Positions 45,998 to 57,725 of a stretch of 64,000 bases of DNA are shown one piece after another. The position numbers were made by a program, and so were the translations under genes. Under the pieces are notes generated by a model, which saw only the letters and a program-made list of their open reading frames with translations, did not search any database and was not told the origin of the DNA. How positions within the stretch are numbered: position 1 is the first letter of the stretch; each line of letters starts with the position of its first letter. Origin of the DNA: Raphanus sativus (lineage: Eukaryota > Streptophyta > Magnoliopsida > Brassicales > Brassicaceae). The stretch is taken from positions 28,247,043-28,311,042 of the forward strand of contig NC_079516.1 in the NCBI RefSeq assembly GCF_000801105.2. The letters run 5' to 3'.

Positions 45998-46510
45998 GGG
46001 TGGGACGAATCCGGATATCCGGATTCGTGAAAACACTATTTGGATTCGGATTCGTGGCTTTCGGATATCCGCGCTTCAGATATCCGTTGAGAAATTAAGA
46101 TATCCGCGGATATTCGGATTCGGATCCGTAAAAAATTAAAAAACAAAATAAAAAAATAAAAAAATATTTAAAAATTTAAATTTCATTATAAAATTAATAT
46201 TTTTTTAATAATTTCTTTAAAACAAAATCTATTATATTATAAAACATTATTAAAATTAATTTTCATACATATATTTATATAAAGTATTAGAAAATATATA
46301 TATTTTGAAAATATTTTTAATATATTTAATAGCCCGGATTCAAATATCCGGACCTCAAAATTAAAATATCTTGATCCGGAGTGGACGAATCCTAGATTTC
46401 ATTATTCGGATTCAGATTCAGTCCTCCCAGATAACCATATTTTTGGATCGGATTAGAACGGATCCCGGATCAGATAGCGAATGCCAGATAATAGTTCTAA
46501 ATTTTTTAAA
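45998..46510. repeat. GGATATCCGGATTCG-rich repeat, probable degraded non-autonomous DNA element
   Basis: The words GGATATCCGGATTCG, GGATTCGGATTCG, GATATCCGCGGATATTC and ATCCGGACC recur at both edges in opposite orientation around an AT-rich centre (46130-46320). This fits an old palindromic element. Ends and target duplication could not be fixed. Confidence 0.5.
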
Positions 46511-47129
46511 AAATTAATGTCTTGATTAGTTTTCTAATTAGTTATATATTATTTTTATAAATTAATGTTAAGTAAAATTTTATTATAAAACAAAATAAAA
46601 TGCAATGCTATTTTTATAAATTTTTATAGTTATAGTCTATATTATTTTAAAATTGACATAATATATGAATTAAATATGTAAAATATACTAAATTGGTAAA
46701 TTAACATATTTTAAAAAATTACTTTCACTTAAATAAATAAATTATCTTTCACCTTTTAAAATGATTAAATTTTATAAATTATGTAATATTTTTATATAAA
46801 AATAAAATTGTTAACATATTTTATAAAAAAATAAAATAGTTAACATGTGTTAAATTGAAGGAGATTCTCTTTTTTTACAACATTGAAAGAGATTCTCTAT
46901 TTTATTATTTTATAATATGAATTTATTGTTTCCAACTAAAAATATTAATATGTAATAACAATTAATATCCAAGTAAAAAGTATAAACCAAATCATTGTAT
47001 ATTAATTATATCGAATAAGAAATATACACTACAAGGTTATATACAATATATAATAATAAAATGTAAATCATAAATTTAAATATTTACGATAATGTCAAAA
47101 ATATATATTTATAAGATATATAAAAAGTT

Positions 47130-47160
47130 ATCCGCACGAACGTGCGGATCAAAATCTAGT
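47130..47160 (+). mobile_element. Helitron 3' end (hairpin + CTAG)
   Basis: The perfect palindrome ATCCGCACGAACGTGCGGAT (47130-47149) is followed by CAAAAT and CTAG (47156-47159) and then T. A GC-rich hairpin 6-12 bp before CTRR and insertion next to T are hallmarks of plant Helitron 3' ends. The AT-rich sequence to the left (at least to about 46510) would be the element body. No 5' TC end or RepHel frame was found, so it is non-autonomous. Confidence 0.7.
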
Positions 47161-47442
47161 TATTTTGTTATTTGTTAATATTCGTCCCTCAAACCAATCT
47201 CTCGACCGTCCAGTTTCCAAACAGCGTAGCATCAATCATTGACCAACTAGGGTGTTACATCATTAATAATCACCGAGCAAAATAAATAATCAATCGCAAG
47301 TAGACGAAAATATTTAAATCCTTATTTACTATAAATAAAGTTACATCATTGACTAACTAGGGTTACATTAATAATAATTATTGATATGGTCAATCTCCCC
47401 TGGTAAAATTTTTAAATTTCATTCTAAATCTTAATAACTAGT
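47161..47442. other. Short unassigned spacer
   Basis: No feature seen. It contains two GACTAACTAGGGTTACAT-like repeats (47242-47260 and 47350-47370), a minor local duplication. Confidence 0.4.
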
Positions 47443-48793
47443 AAAAATGTCTTCTCTGAGATTACTGATATTGTTATAAAAAATCGAAAAGAAAACAGCG
47501 CGCGACTCCCCTGGCGTCTCACGTACGACTCCCCTGGCGACTTTCCAACATTACAGTGCCGACGGTCTCCGCTTCTCATCGGCGTCTCATCCGGAGCCGG
47601 CTCCAGAGCCTCCTCTCTACTCCGTCTCCGGCGAAGCAGATGAAGAAGAAGAAACCCAAGCGACTCCAAAGAAATCTCCGGCAGCGAAGTCTTCCTCCAA
47701 AGCTTCTCCTCCGGTGAAATCTCCATCATCCCTGACCTCTGCCTCCGATCTGTCTCCCCCTGAACTTCCGGCTGTTTCTGATGCCCAAGTAGACTTTCCC
47801 GTCGACGCGGCTGCTCAACAATCGCTTGAAGTTTCAGATCCGGAATCCTCCCCTGTTGTGGCTCCGTCAGCTACCGGAATTGTGATCGTCGATTCGTCGG
47901 CAGATCCACCTCAGGTGAACGACGAGACCCCAGCAAACCAGACCAAGTTGAACTCTGCAGTTCCTACTCTAAGCTCCTCAGAAACCCTTTTGGAAAGCAA
48001 CAGCGCTGTCGACGTCAAGACCGCTTCTTGCTCTCCAGCAACGCCAGCAACTGTTGATGCCGACTCTGCTAGTTTAAGCTCACAGTCTGGACAGGAACCA
48101 CAAACTGCTGCTGCGGTGGTGGCTAAACAGGCTGTCGATGGAGCTGAAACTGCTCAGAAGTCTCCTACTCTGCCTCAACAAAACGCTGCAGCAAACAGCT
48201 CACCCACCATCAACAACGCTTCGAGTAACGTCTGGTGTGCCCACGCGCAAGGTCTAAGAAAGCGCCTCTCCAAAAAGGGAGAACCTTTCACTTTACCATC
48301 AGGAGAAGCTTGTATCCAAATCCTGAACTCTGTTATTGAGAAGAACAGAAAGTCATGGGAACCGTTTGTTTTGGGTCAGTTCTACTCGGATCCTCCATCC
48401 CAACACTACAAAAAAAGTTGACATTCATAGCACAATACTATAGCTCGTTTTACCGAACTGTTATCGTAGATAAATTAAAAATTTCCGAATTTTATAACAG
48501 CATTAGATAAATGCTATGATAGAGTAAATGCTATGATACGAGTAAGCGGGAACTAATTTCGCCAATACTTGAATGAAAATCAGACAAGCGCCAAATCGAT
48601 AATTATTTCCCTCTTAATATAACACTTATGATATTTAAGTTAGAAAAATTATTGTGCTATTGTGCTACAGAGAGTTAAAAAAAAAAATCCAACCTCTCTA
48701 AACAGAGAAACCCTAAAAAAAAGTCCCACACCCGTACTGTTTTCTCTTTCTCTTCTTCTTCTCCGCCACTTAGAAACGAAATTGACGAGGAGG

Positions 48794-49114
48794 ATGACCG
48801 GAAGTTCTGAACGGATCCAAGCTCAGTTGGGTTGGGTCGAGGAAGAAACCCGACGACTCTCCACCATCTGCGAGGTCAGATTTGCTTTCTCTATCTCCAT
48901 CTCTTCTCACGCTCTCCGTTTAGAATCTGACTGCGTTTTGACAGAGGCGAACCCACGGCGGAGCTTCTCTTCCTCGGTAGGGAGACAGAGAAGACAGAGG
49001 AAGAGGACGACGGCGGTGAAGATACAGGAGCGACGGTGGTCTGTTCGTCTAGTGTGGGACTCTGTTTTTATAACATTTGATGATTCACGTCTGCTTTTGT
49101 TTGCAACCTGGTAA
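48794..49114 (+). other. Unassigned exon-like frame in the CACTA-like element
   Basis: The ATG at 48794 gives MTGSSERIQAQLGWVEEETR then RLSTICE, followed by a probable donor (GAG|GTCAGATTTGC) at about 48871. It is preceded by CTTTCTCTTCTTCTTCTCC, a leader-like sequence. It looks like a plant first exon; the family is not recognised. The frame beyond the donor is probably intron. Confidence 0.45.
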
Positions 49115-49264
49115 AGTGTCTATCTTTTGGAATAGCTAATTTTCGAGACTAGGGTTTGTGTTTGAGTTAGTTCTCAAATCAGTTCCGAGCTGTTTTGTCT
49201 TGTTTCAAAGCTTGCTTGCCTGAAAATTGCAGAAAGTTGTCAACTTTCTCTAACTACTCGTTTG

Positions 49265-49500
49265 AAACAGATAAGGAAGATGAACCTGAGCTAGAGACTA
49301 GTGGAAAGGATGACAAGGGGGGATGTTTGAAACATATAAGGAGGATGTTTATGACATAATTATAGAAGAAAGATACAAACCTGGTTCTGGGTTTGTTAGA
49401 TATGCAGCTGATGATGTTAAAAGCTCCATCGAGATGGATGCTCTTGTTCCTACTGCCTATGATCCTCCAATATGGAAAACAAAGTGTGTGGTATGTTGCT
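49265..49500 (+). pseudogene. KTF1: SPT5-like (KTF1) exon fragment captured by the CACTA-like element
   Basis: The frame reads YKEDVYDIIIEERYKPGSGF then VRYAADDVKSSIEMDALVPT and AYDPPIWKTKC, matching the acidic N-terminus and start of the NGN region of the plant SPT5-like factor KTF1/SPT5L. That protein acts with AGO4 and Pol V transcripts in RNA-directed DNA methylation. A donor-like GTATGTTGC follows. Upstream, EDEPELETSGKDDKG is in a shifted frame (one frameshift near 49320). The remaining NGN, KOW and WG/GW repeat regions are missing. Identification rests on one exon. Confidence 0.72.
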
Positions 49501-51921
49501 ATTGCTTATCTGAGTGTAAGTAGTCCCATGCTTTAATGTCTAATACAAATTATTTTCTATGATTACATCAGTAATAACATGAGTTACTACTTGTGCTTTT
49601 AGAAGAGATTCCATCTACAGTTGCTACTGATCCTGCAACCAAACTCTATTTGGTCTCTGTTGTCTCTCTTAAGCCTTGTCTCATCGTTTTTTGACTTGCA
49701 GGTTAGATGAATCTTGTTGTATTTACTGCTCCTTTGGGTTGCGTAGTCAAGAAAGATCCACACTTTATGTCTTAATCAGGGAGTTGCAGCGGACAATCTT
49801 ACCAAACAGAAACTGAACTCGAAGATACTTGAGGTTTTGTCTGAATTCTCTTTTTGTTTTCTTGATACCATTTTTGATCACTACTTACAGTTAATGTGTG
49901 TGAGCAGTAGGAGCAGAAACATTGTTGCATCTCATATCATCACACATCGAGGACCACTGGAGTTTAGTATTCTCTCAGCTTCAGGAGCTGTGTCTAGTTG
50001 TTATGTATGAGGTATAACATTTTCATGTCCTTGTGCGGTACTTTTACTGGAATGGTTATCTGATTAGGGTCTTGTGATCTGTATTTGCAGGGGCTATATG
50101 ATATCATTGCTATTTCAGGTTTTTTCTTGAATACTAAGAGTAATAGTTACTAGATCACAAGTCCAGGCTACTCCATTTCTCTAACCTTTTATAGTTGAGT
50201 TACTTCATAGAGTCTTCAAGATACTGAATTTGGTTCGGGTGATTTTATGTAGGTCATTGTTGGAAGCTTTGTATTAGAGAAACTGAAACTGAGCACATGG
50301 TGTGTTGAGAGTAACCCCGAGCCAGGTTAAGCTTCACCATCGACCAAGAAGAAAAAGAAGAATAAGAAAAGAATTTAGTTATTGTTTAGGTTTTTATGGT
50401 TTTCTTTAGGTTTTCTTAGTTTTGGTTTAGTTTTGTAAATCGTAAGTTATTTGTAAACCAATTTTTAATTTATAAATAAATTTTATTTATTTTTGGTTTT
50501 TATTTAAAATAAATAAATTTAAAGAAATAAATAAATTTTATTTATAAATTAAAACCAAAAATAATTCATTATAAATAACAATAATGGCAATGTTATATTG
50601 CTATTGTAGAAGGATCTATTATAGCACGAAATATGAATCTCCGAATCAATTTGTAACAAAAAAATATTGTTATCGTTAAATTAATAATATCATTCAGTTA
50701 TTGCTATCGTATCTATATATTACATAGCATTTAAAAAAATGCTATCGTAGAAGGGGTATCTATGATGGCTGCCGATGACATAGCAGATCATAAAACGCTA
50801 TGAAAGACCTACCATAGCGTTTATCGTGAGCTAAGAATGTACATATTTCTTGTAGTGCAAGGAACGCTCCACAACATCGTCAATGGCATCTGGAGTAAGC
50901 AATATCGTGACATAGCTATTTCAAAGATGGAAGGTTTTGCTTTTCTTTTCCGCATCCCCAATGCTGCGACTCGGAACAGAGTGATCAAACATAAACTATG
51001 GCAGATTGAGGGTCAAACAATGTTTGTTGACAAGTGGGAACCGGGAGTTATTCCGACTAAACCGGAACTCACGGAAGCTCCGATCTGGCTTGAACTCAGA
51101 AAGGTTCCCTTCCAGTTCTTCAACGAAGATGGGCTAGAGAGGATAGCTGGTCTCGTCGGTCATCCCAAATTCCTTCACCCGACGACGGCTAACAAAACAA
51201 ATCTGGAGGTCGCTAAAGTGTTCACTATAATCGACCCGAGGAAGCCACTACCCGAAGCTGTAAATGTTCAGTTTGAGTCCGGTGAGATTTCCAGAGTCTT
51301 AGTTTCGAGCCCGTGGATGCCTCCAGTGTGTGATACATGCAAGGAGATTGGTCACACTGCCAAGAGATGTCCACAAAAGCCTAAAACCTGCTCTGTCTGT
51401 GATTCTTCTGCTCACTTAACGGCTAACTGTCCGCAAAAACAGAGTCACAAAGCTCCGGGGAAAAAGACCAGGAGAGGCAGGTCTAAATCGAAGGAGAAAC
51501 AACAATGGATAGTGGTTGACCCATCTGCCTCTGCCTCCAACAAAACGGTCCCGCCTGTTCAGAAACAAGCTCTGCTGCCGCCTACTCTTCCCGTTAATCC
51601 TCAGAAACCGCAGACACAGCTTGAGTTGATGGAGCCTAATCATCAGACACAGCTAGGCACAAGGAAAGATTATTGTGTAGGTGAGACGAGCGGTACTTCT
51701 TGTAAGGAAATGCCGGTTCTCCCTAGGAGTTGTTCAGGTATCTCGAGATCCTCTCACTCTGATGTTCAACCAGATTCTTCAGATGTGGAATCCTCGGACT
51801 CGGAATTGGAGGAAGGGGAATTTAGCAGGTTCGAGCCTGATTTTGAGGTTGTCAATAACAAGAAGCGTTTCTCTGGTCTGAAAGGAAAGCGGGGCAAGGG
51901 CTCCAAACCCAACTAATTTTT

Positions 51922-54900
51922 ATGTCGACTGACAGTTTTTGCTGGAATTTGCGCGGTCTCAATAAATTTTCTCACCGCAGCGGATTACGGAAATGGTTTA
52001 GAAAAAATACACCCTTATTCGGCGGACTTCTTGAAACTCATGTCAAAGAGATCAAGATGAATAAATTTGTTCCAGAAAATTTTCCGGGTTGGTCTTCTGT
52101 TGCCAACTATGGGTTCTCCCCTTTGGGGAAGATCTGGATCATTTGGCACCCTTCTCTTTTGGTTAATGTTATATCTATCTCGCTTCAGATGATCACAGTT
52201 GAAGTAACTTGGCCTTCTTCCCTGTGTAAGGTCTTCATCTCAGTGGTTTATGCTTCGAATGATGTTGGTCAGAGGTCTGAGCTCTGGAAGGAGATTATGG
52301 CTCTTGCGACGTCTTTTGGTTTCAATACTAAGCCTTGGCTTGTTCTGGGCGATTTCAACTAAATTCGGGACCCTTCCGAACACTCTGTTCCTGTGACCTT
52401 TAACATGGATAAGAGGATCAGAGAATTCGATTCTTGCATTCTAGACTCCAACTTGGAAGACCTGAACTTCAGAGGAACAAATTTTACTTGGTGGAATAAG
52501 CGAAAGTCTGATCCGATTGCAAAGAAGCTTGATAGGTGTCTCGTGAATGATGAATGGTACTCGGAATTTCCCTCTGCTGTGGTTTTCTTTGGTAGCCCAG
52601 ATTTTTCAGATCATGCGGTTATCTCTCTCTCTCTGGAACCCGACAAATCAAAAACCAAGAAGCCCTTCAGATTTTACAACTTTCTTATTCAAAGTGAGGA
52701 CTTTCTGGTAATGGTGTGCACAAACTGGTTCTCTTTCAATATTGTGGGCTCAGCAATGTTCCGGTTATCCAAGAAACTCAAGCTTCTTAAGCAGTGTATC
52801 AGAGAATTCAGTCATCAGAACTATTCAGGTATTGAGAGGAAAACGGCTGAAGCTCATGACAGGCTTCTACTAGCTCAGTCAACCATGCTTTCCTCCCCAT
52901 CATCGTCTAATGCAAGTGCGGAGTTGGAGGCGCTGAAAGTCTGGTCAGAGCTCTCCACAGCTGAAACCTCCTTCTTTCTTCAGAGATCCCACATTAATTG
53001 GATATCTTATGGTGATGGGAATAGTAGATTGTTTCACAGGTACGCCGCCTCTCGCCAAGCACAGAACCACATCCACTTCCTTTTGTCTGCTTCGGGGGCC
53101 AGAATTGAAATGCAGGCAGGTATCCAGGAGCTCTGCGTTGAGTACTTCTCTGATCTTTTGGGCAGTCCGGTGTCTCCTCCGATGTCTATTCAAAGCGACC
53201 TTGACCTCCTCTTTGAGTTCAGGTGCTCTGATGATCAGGTTACCATGTTTAATAAAGATTTCACAGCGGAGGACATTCGTACTGCTTTCTTCTCTCTTCC
53301 AAAAAATAAAACAGGAGGTCCCGATGGGTATTCTATGGAGTTCTTTACGGCTACCTGGTCAGTTATCGGCTCTGAAGTGACTGAAGCCATACTGGAGTTC
53401 TTTGCGTCGGGTCAGCTTCTAAAGCAATGGAACTCAGCCTCTCTTGTTCTGATTCCAAAGAAGCCCAATGCCTCGCTTACTACTGATTTTAGACCGATAT
53501 CATGCCTAAACACGGTCTACAAAGTTATCTCTAAGCTCCTGGCTTCGCGGCTCAAGGAGATCCTCCCTCTTGTGGTCTCTACCTCTCAGTCGGCTTTCCT
53601 TCCTGGACGTCTCCTGGCTGAGAATGTGTTGCTTGCCACGGACCTGGTTAATGGCTATAACACGCAGTCTCTATCAGCGCGAGGCATGTTAAAGGTGGAC
53701 CTTAGGAAAGCTTTTGATTGTGTCAGATGGGATTTTATTTTAGCCTCCCTGCGTGCTTTAGCCATCGAAAGGTATATCAGCCTCATATCTGAATGTCTGT
53801 CTACTGCCTTGTTTTCTGTCTCTATTAATGGGGTCTCCAGCGGGTTCTTTAAAAGCTCCAAAGGTATCCGGCAGGGAGATCCTCTCTCGCCATACCTCTT
53901 TGTGCTAGCAATGGAAGGATTTTCAAGACTGCTAAGATCTAGATATGAGACAGGCGTCATTGCTTATCATCCGAGAACAGAGCAGCTTAGGATTTCTCAT
54001 CTCATGTTTGCAGATGACGTCATGATTTTCTTTGATTGCAGCAGTAACAGCCTGCACGGGATTACTGAGTGCCTTGATGATTTTGCCTCGTGGTCTGGTC
54101 TATTTATGAATACTACCAAGACTGAGCTCTACACCACAGGTATTGATCAAGAAGAAGCTTTAGCTATATCCAGTTACGGGTACACGCCAGGAAAATTGCC
54201 CGTAAGATATCTTGGTTTGCCACTTATGAGTCGGAAACTCAAAATCTCGGAGTACTCTCCATTGATCACTAAGATAACACTGACCTTTCAATCCTGGACG
54301 GCTAAGCTTCTTTCATTTGCGGGCAGGCTGCAACTCCTAAAGACTGTCATCTTTGGAACTGTGAACTTTTGGCTCTCTGCTTTTCTTCTTCCCAAGGGTT
54401 GTATAAAAAACATTGAAGCTCTCTGTTCCCGGTTTCGTTGGTCAGGCAACATTGAGAAAAAGGGTCTAGCTAAGATCGCTTGGCATACTGTCTGTCTCCC
54501 GAAGCAGGAGGGAGGCTTGGGGCTCCGTAATCTCTCAACTTGGAACCATGTTTTATGCCTCAAGTTTGTCTGGAACCTCCTCTCTAGAGCTGACTCACTC
54601 TGGGTTGAGTGGCACTGGAATAGTCATCTCCAAGAGAAAGGTTTCTGGGTTATTGAACCTGCTGCTACTGATTCTTGGGCTTGGAAAAGAATTCTCAAGC
54701 TTCGCCCACTTGCGTTGCAGTTTTGTAAGATGGTCATTGGTAATGGTCAGTCTGCAAGCTTCTGGTTTGATAACTGGTCTCCGATGGGTCAGTTGATAAA
54801 CTACATTGGAGACATGGGACCAAGAGCACTTCGTATCAGAAAAGAAGCTGTTGTGGCCGACGCCATTAACGGTTCTACCTGGTCTCTCCCGCACCCTAGA

Positions 54901-55481
54901 TCACAGCAGGAAGTCGACTTGCACACTTATCTCACTACTATCTCTCTTCCTCTCCCTCATAATTGTGTTGATAAATATGAATGGATTGCTGGTGATTCTA
55001 CTCTTTGTACTTTCACGTCTGCTACAACTTGGGAGGTGTTGAGACCAAGAGAAGAGATCAAGGACTGGTTTGATGTGGTCTGGTTCAAGGGCGCGGTACC
55101 GAAGCTGTCATTTGCGATGTGGGTGGCCAATTATGACAGGATCCCGACGAGGGCAAGGCTGGCGTCATGGGGTGTTCCTATCTCGCCTCTCTGTCCTCTC
55201 TGTTCCAGTTACCCAGAAACTCGTGATCATTTGTTCCTGGAGTGCAACTACAGCCTTCTGGTGTGGAAGGAAGTATTTATAAGATGCTCACAGTCCGCCA
55301 CTGTCATCTTAAACTGGTCCGAGCTTTTGTCATGGATCAGAGGAACAATCTGATACACAACAAGATTTCTATTCCTGCTCCCATTGTGTTTCATGCTATT
55401 GATAGAGATGTTAAGAACATCATCTCGGCTAGAAGACATAAGAAAGCTTACCGTGATCTTATGGCTATTTGGCTTAATTGA
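51922..55481 (+). pseudogene. LINE ORF2: endonuclease and reverse transcriptase, stop plus internal deletion
   Basis: The ATG at 51922 opens MSTDSFCWNLRGLNKFSHRS. Endonuclease (LLETHVKE, VLGDFN) is followed by TAA at 52360-52362 where Gln is expected, then the same frame continues IRDPSEHSV, the RT (NKTGGPDGYSMEFFTATW, SAFLPGRLLAENV, GIRQGDPLSPYLF, LMFADDVMIFF) and a zf-RVT (SPLCPLCSSYPETRDHLFLE). At 55336-55353 the frame ends SWIRGTI, but the next frame continues RNNLIHNKISIPAPIVFHAI to TAA at about 55481. A deletion at the repeated AGGAACAAT-like sequence therefore shifted the frame. No RNase H domain is seen, unlike the other LINE. Confidence 0.93.
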
Positions 55482-55622
55482 TTTGTTCTTGTTGGTTTCC
55501 ATTTTGATCAATCTTGTTTTTTATTTTCTTTTTTGCCAAGATTGCTCAGACATTAGATCTTCTTGTAAAATATTTTATTCATATATGATATTTACCTTTT
55601 AGCAAAAAAAAATGTCTTCTCT

Positions 55623-56117
55623 ATTCTTTTTTATTTTCAACAATGCCTCCTATAAAATTTATCCCTGCATCCGCCCCTGTGTGAACCTCGTATATATTAT
55701 GTTATAATCCGGTCATTCTAATAATTAACGAATAAATCTGCCAGAAAAACCACCTTAAAAGTGGATGGATCCGATTTTCAAAATTGGTTCCAACAAACTT
55801 AAATGAAATAACAGCAAACACAAGTCAAGTCGATAGAAATAATAAGATTTGTCGGGCGGTCGGGTTGCGCCTAACGCCTATCAAAAAAATCGGAGACTAA
55901 ACGGAATTTACGCAGGCAGAATTTTGGAGTCTTTTACATTTATTTTGCGTTTATATATATATTAATTGTTTTGTAGATTATAAAAAGTCTAGCGTGGTCT
56001 ATTGGAAATGTGCTTCCTATTGAACCAAACGTGTCTGTGTTTGAATTTCTAATTTTTTAATCAAGGGCACTGTTGTAATTTAGTCATCTATCTTCTTCAA
56101 TTGCATCTCTTAAGACT
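55623..56117. other. Unassigned sequence with a possible hAT end remnant
   Basis: CATCCGCCCCTGTG at about 55668-55681 resembles the reverse complement of a CAGGGGCGGA hAT terminus like that at 25496, but no partner was found. A GGTCGGGTTGCGCCTAACGC stretch near 55860 may be an old SINE-like piece. No gene. Confidence 0.35.
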
Positions 56118-56201
56118 ATCTCCAACCCATCTTTATTTTTATCTCTATATTTTCTTCTGAAGTAGAGAATCACTATTATAGAGGTGAATTTACTCCAATG
56201 T

Positions 56202-57660
56202 AAATACATGAACTTCTTTGGCTTTCCAAAAAATACACAAACTAATTTTGATTGTCCATAAAATACACGAACTTTTGAATTTTGAAGGTTTCACACCTCG
56301 ATTTTAACGGTGTAAACAGTGACTAACAGAATAGTAAGACGCCGTTAGACGCCGTTAACTCTGATTAAAAAGTTCATGTATTTTATGGACAACCAAAATT
56401 AGTTCGTGTATTTTTCGGGAAGCCTAAAAAATTCGTGTTTTTTTTCAGCAAATGAAATTTAGTATGTGTATTTTTAAGGAATTTTCAAATGGAGTTTGGA
56501 TATTTCATATACTATTCAGAGGTTAAATATCTGGACCCAATACATATCCAAAATTTTATATTTGTAAACTTTTGGTTTGGTTTTGGACCAAATATTTTCG
56601 ATCTGAAATATCCATATCCGGAAAAAACGGCCCAAACCCGACCCAAAGACCTGAAAAAAACACATTCTCTATCACATGATACAGATCCGAAATTTTATAT
56701 TTGTAAAATGTCTAGACATTTTAGCCGGATTCAAAAACTTGAATCGGAACTGACCCAAAAATATTCTGTCCAAAACCAAACCAAAAGTTTACAAATATTT
56801 GTTGAGCCCAATTTAGTCGAAATCTATCATATATATATATATCTAAAAATTTACAAACAACTCTAAATTTTACATTGAAAGTTTCATATTAATTAAAAAT
56901 GTTTCTGTTACAAAAACAAAACCAAAAAATATTGCAAAAATAATAACAAAATTGTTAGCAGAAAGATCTTGTCGGATTGAATCTATTCATGTCGATTTTA
57001 TTAGGCCCAGGTCTATTCGGATCAGTTTTTTTTTGTTTCAATTCTTTCAAGTAGAAGAGTTTTGGACCCAACAAATATTTGTATACTTCCAGTTGGGTTT
57101 TGAACCGAATATTTTCGGGTCAGTTCCAATCCAAGTTTTTGAATCCGGCTAAAATGTCAAGATTAGGTCTAGATATTTTAACCGGATTTAAAAACTTGGA
57201 TCGAAACAGCTGATCCGAAAATATTCGGTCCAAAGCCAAACCGAAAGTTTACAAATATAAAATTTTGGATCTATATTGGGTCCAGATATTTAGCATCTGA
57301 ATAGGATATGAAATATCCAAACTCTATTTGAAAATTCCTTAAAAATACACATACTAAATTTCATTTGCTGAAAAAATACACGAACTTTTTAGGCTTCCCA
57401 AAAAATACACGAACTAATTTTGGTTGTCTATAAAATACATGAACTTTTTAATTAGAGTTAACGTCGTCTAATGGTGTCTAACTATTCTATTAGTCACTGT
57501 TTACACCGTTAAAATCAATGTGTGAAACCTCCAAAATTCAAAAGTTCGTGTATTTTATGGACAACCAAAATTAGTCTGTGTATTTTTCGGGAAACCTTAA
57601 AAGTTCATGTATTTTTTCAGCAAAGGAAATTTAGTCTGTGTATTTTTAAGGAATTTTCCC
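56202..57660. mobile_element. Foldback element with long inverted arms
   Basis: The arms at about 56202-56500 and 57310-57660 are reverse complements: CCATAAAATACACGAACTTT (56255) against AAAGTTCGTGTATTTTATGG (57541), and TTAAGGAATTTTC against GAAAATTCCTTAA. Each arm is itself a hairpin, with TACACGAAC and GTTCGTGTA words facing each other. The centre (56490-57320) is also inverted: TTTGGATATTTCATAT near 56495 pairs with ATATGAAATATCCAAA near 57306. The whole 1.45 kb could fold into a nested stem. No target duplication assigned. Confidence 0.82.
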
Positions 57661-57725
57661 TCTATTTAATAGAGTTCTTCTATTTATAGAGGAAAATATA
57701 GAGATATACTATTTTTACCTCTAAA

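Larger units (their letters stand above)
48404..50857. mobile_element. CACTA-like non-autonomous element with captured gene fragments
   Basis: It starts CACTACAAAAAAAGTTGACA and ends (reverse complement) CACTACAAGAAATATGTACA, each followed by an ATTCNTAGC motif. The 3-bp target duplication CAA lies at 48401-48403 and 50858-50860. TATAGC / GCTATGATA words fill both subterminal zones. The interior encodes no transposase but has a CT-rich leader, an ATG frame at 48794 and a KTF1-like exon (49265-49500). It inserted into LINE ORF1 without loss of target bases. Confidence 0.93.
47490..51916 (+). pseudogene. LINE ORF1 (DUF4283 + CCHC zinc knuckle), split by CACTA
   Basis: An open frame from about 47490 (no ATG in frame before 47714) carries a Pro/Ser/Ala-rich leader, TQATPKKSPAAKSSSKASPP and LRKRLSKKGEPFTLPSGEAC. 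It stops at GQFYSDPPSQ where CACTA enters at 48404. It resumes at 50861 as GTLHNIVNGIWSKQYRDIAI, the DUF4283-type RNA-binding region (WEPGVIPTKPELTEAPIWLE), two CCHC knuckles (CDTCKEIGHTAKRC, CSVCDSSAHLTANC) and a Ser/acidic tail to TAA at 51914-51916. Exact excision would rejoin SQ-GTLHN in frame. The absent start suggests slight 5' truncation. Confidence 0.85.
47458..55607 (+). mobile_element. Long LINE (L1-clade) interrupted by a CACTA element
   Basis: The 15-bp target duplication AAAAATGTCTTCTCT lies at 47443-47457 and 55608-55622, the latter directly after a short A-run. Order: ORF1 (47490-51916, split), ORF2 (51922-55481) and a 3' UTR. Removing the CACTA insertion (48404-50857) leaves about 5.7 kb. 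ORF2 has a nonsense codon and an internal deletion, so the copy is inactive. Confidence 0.93.
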
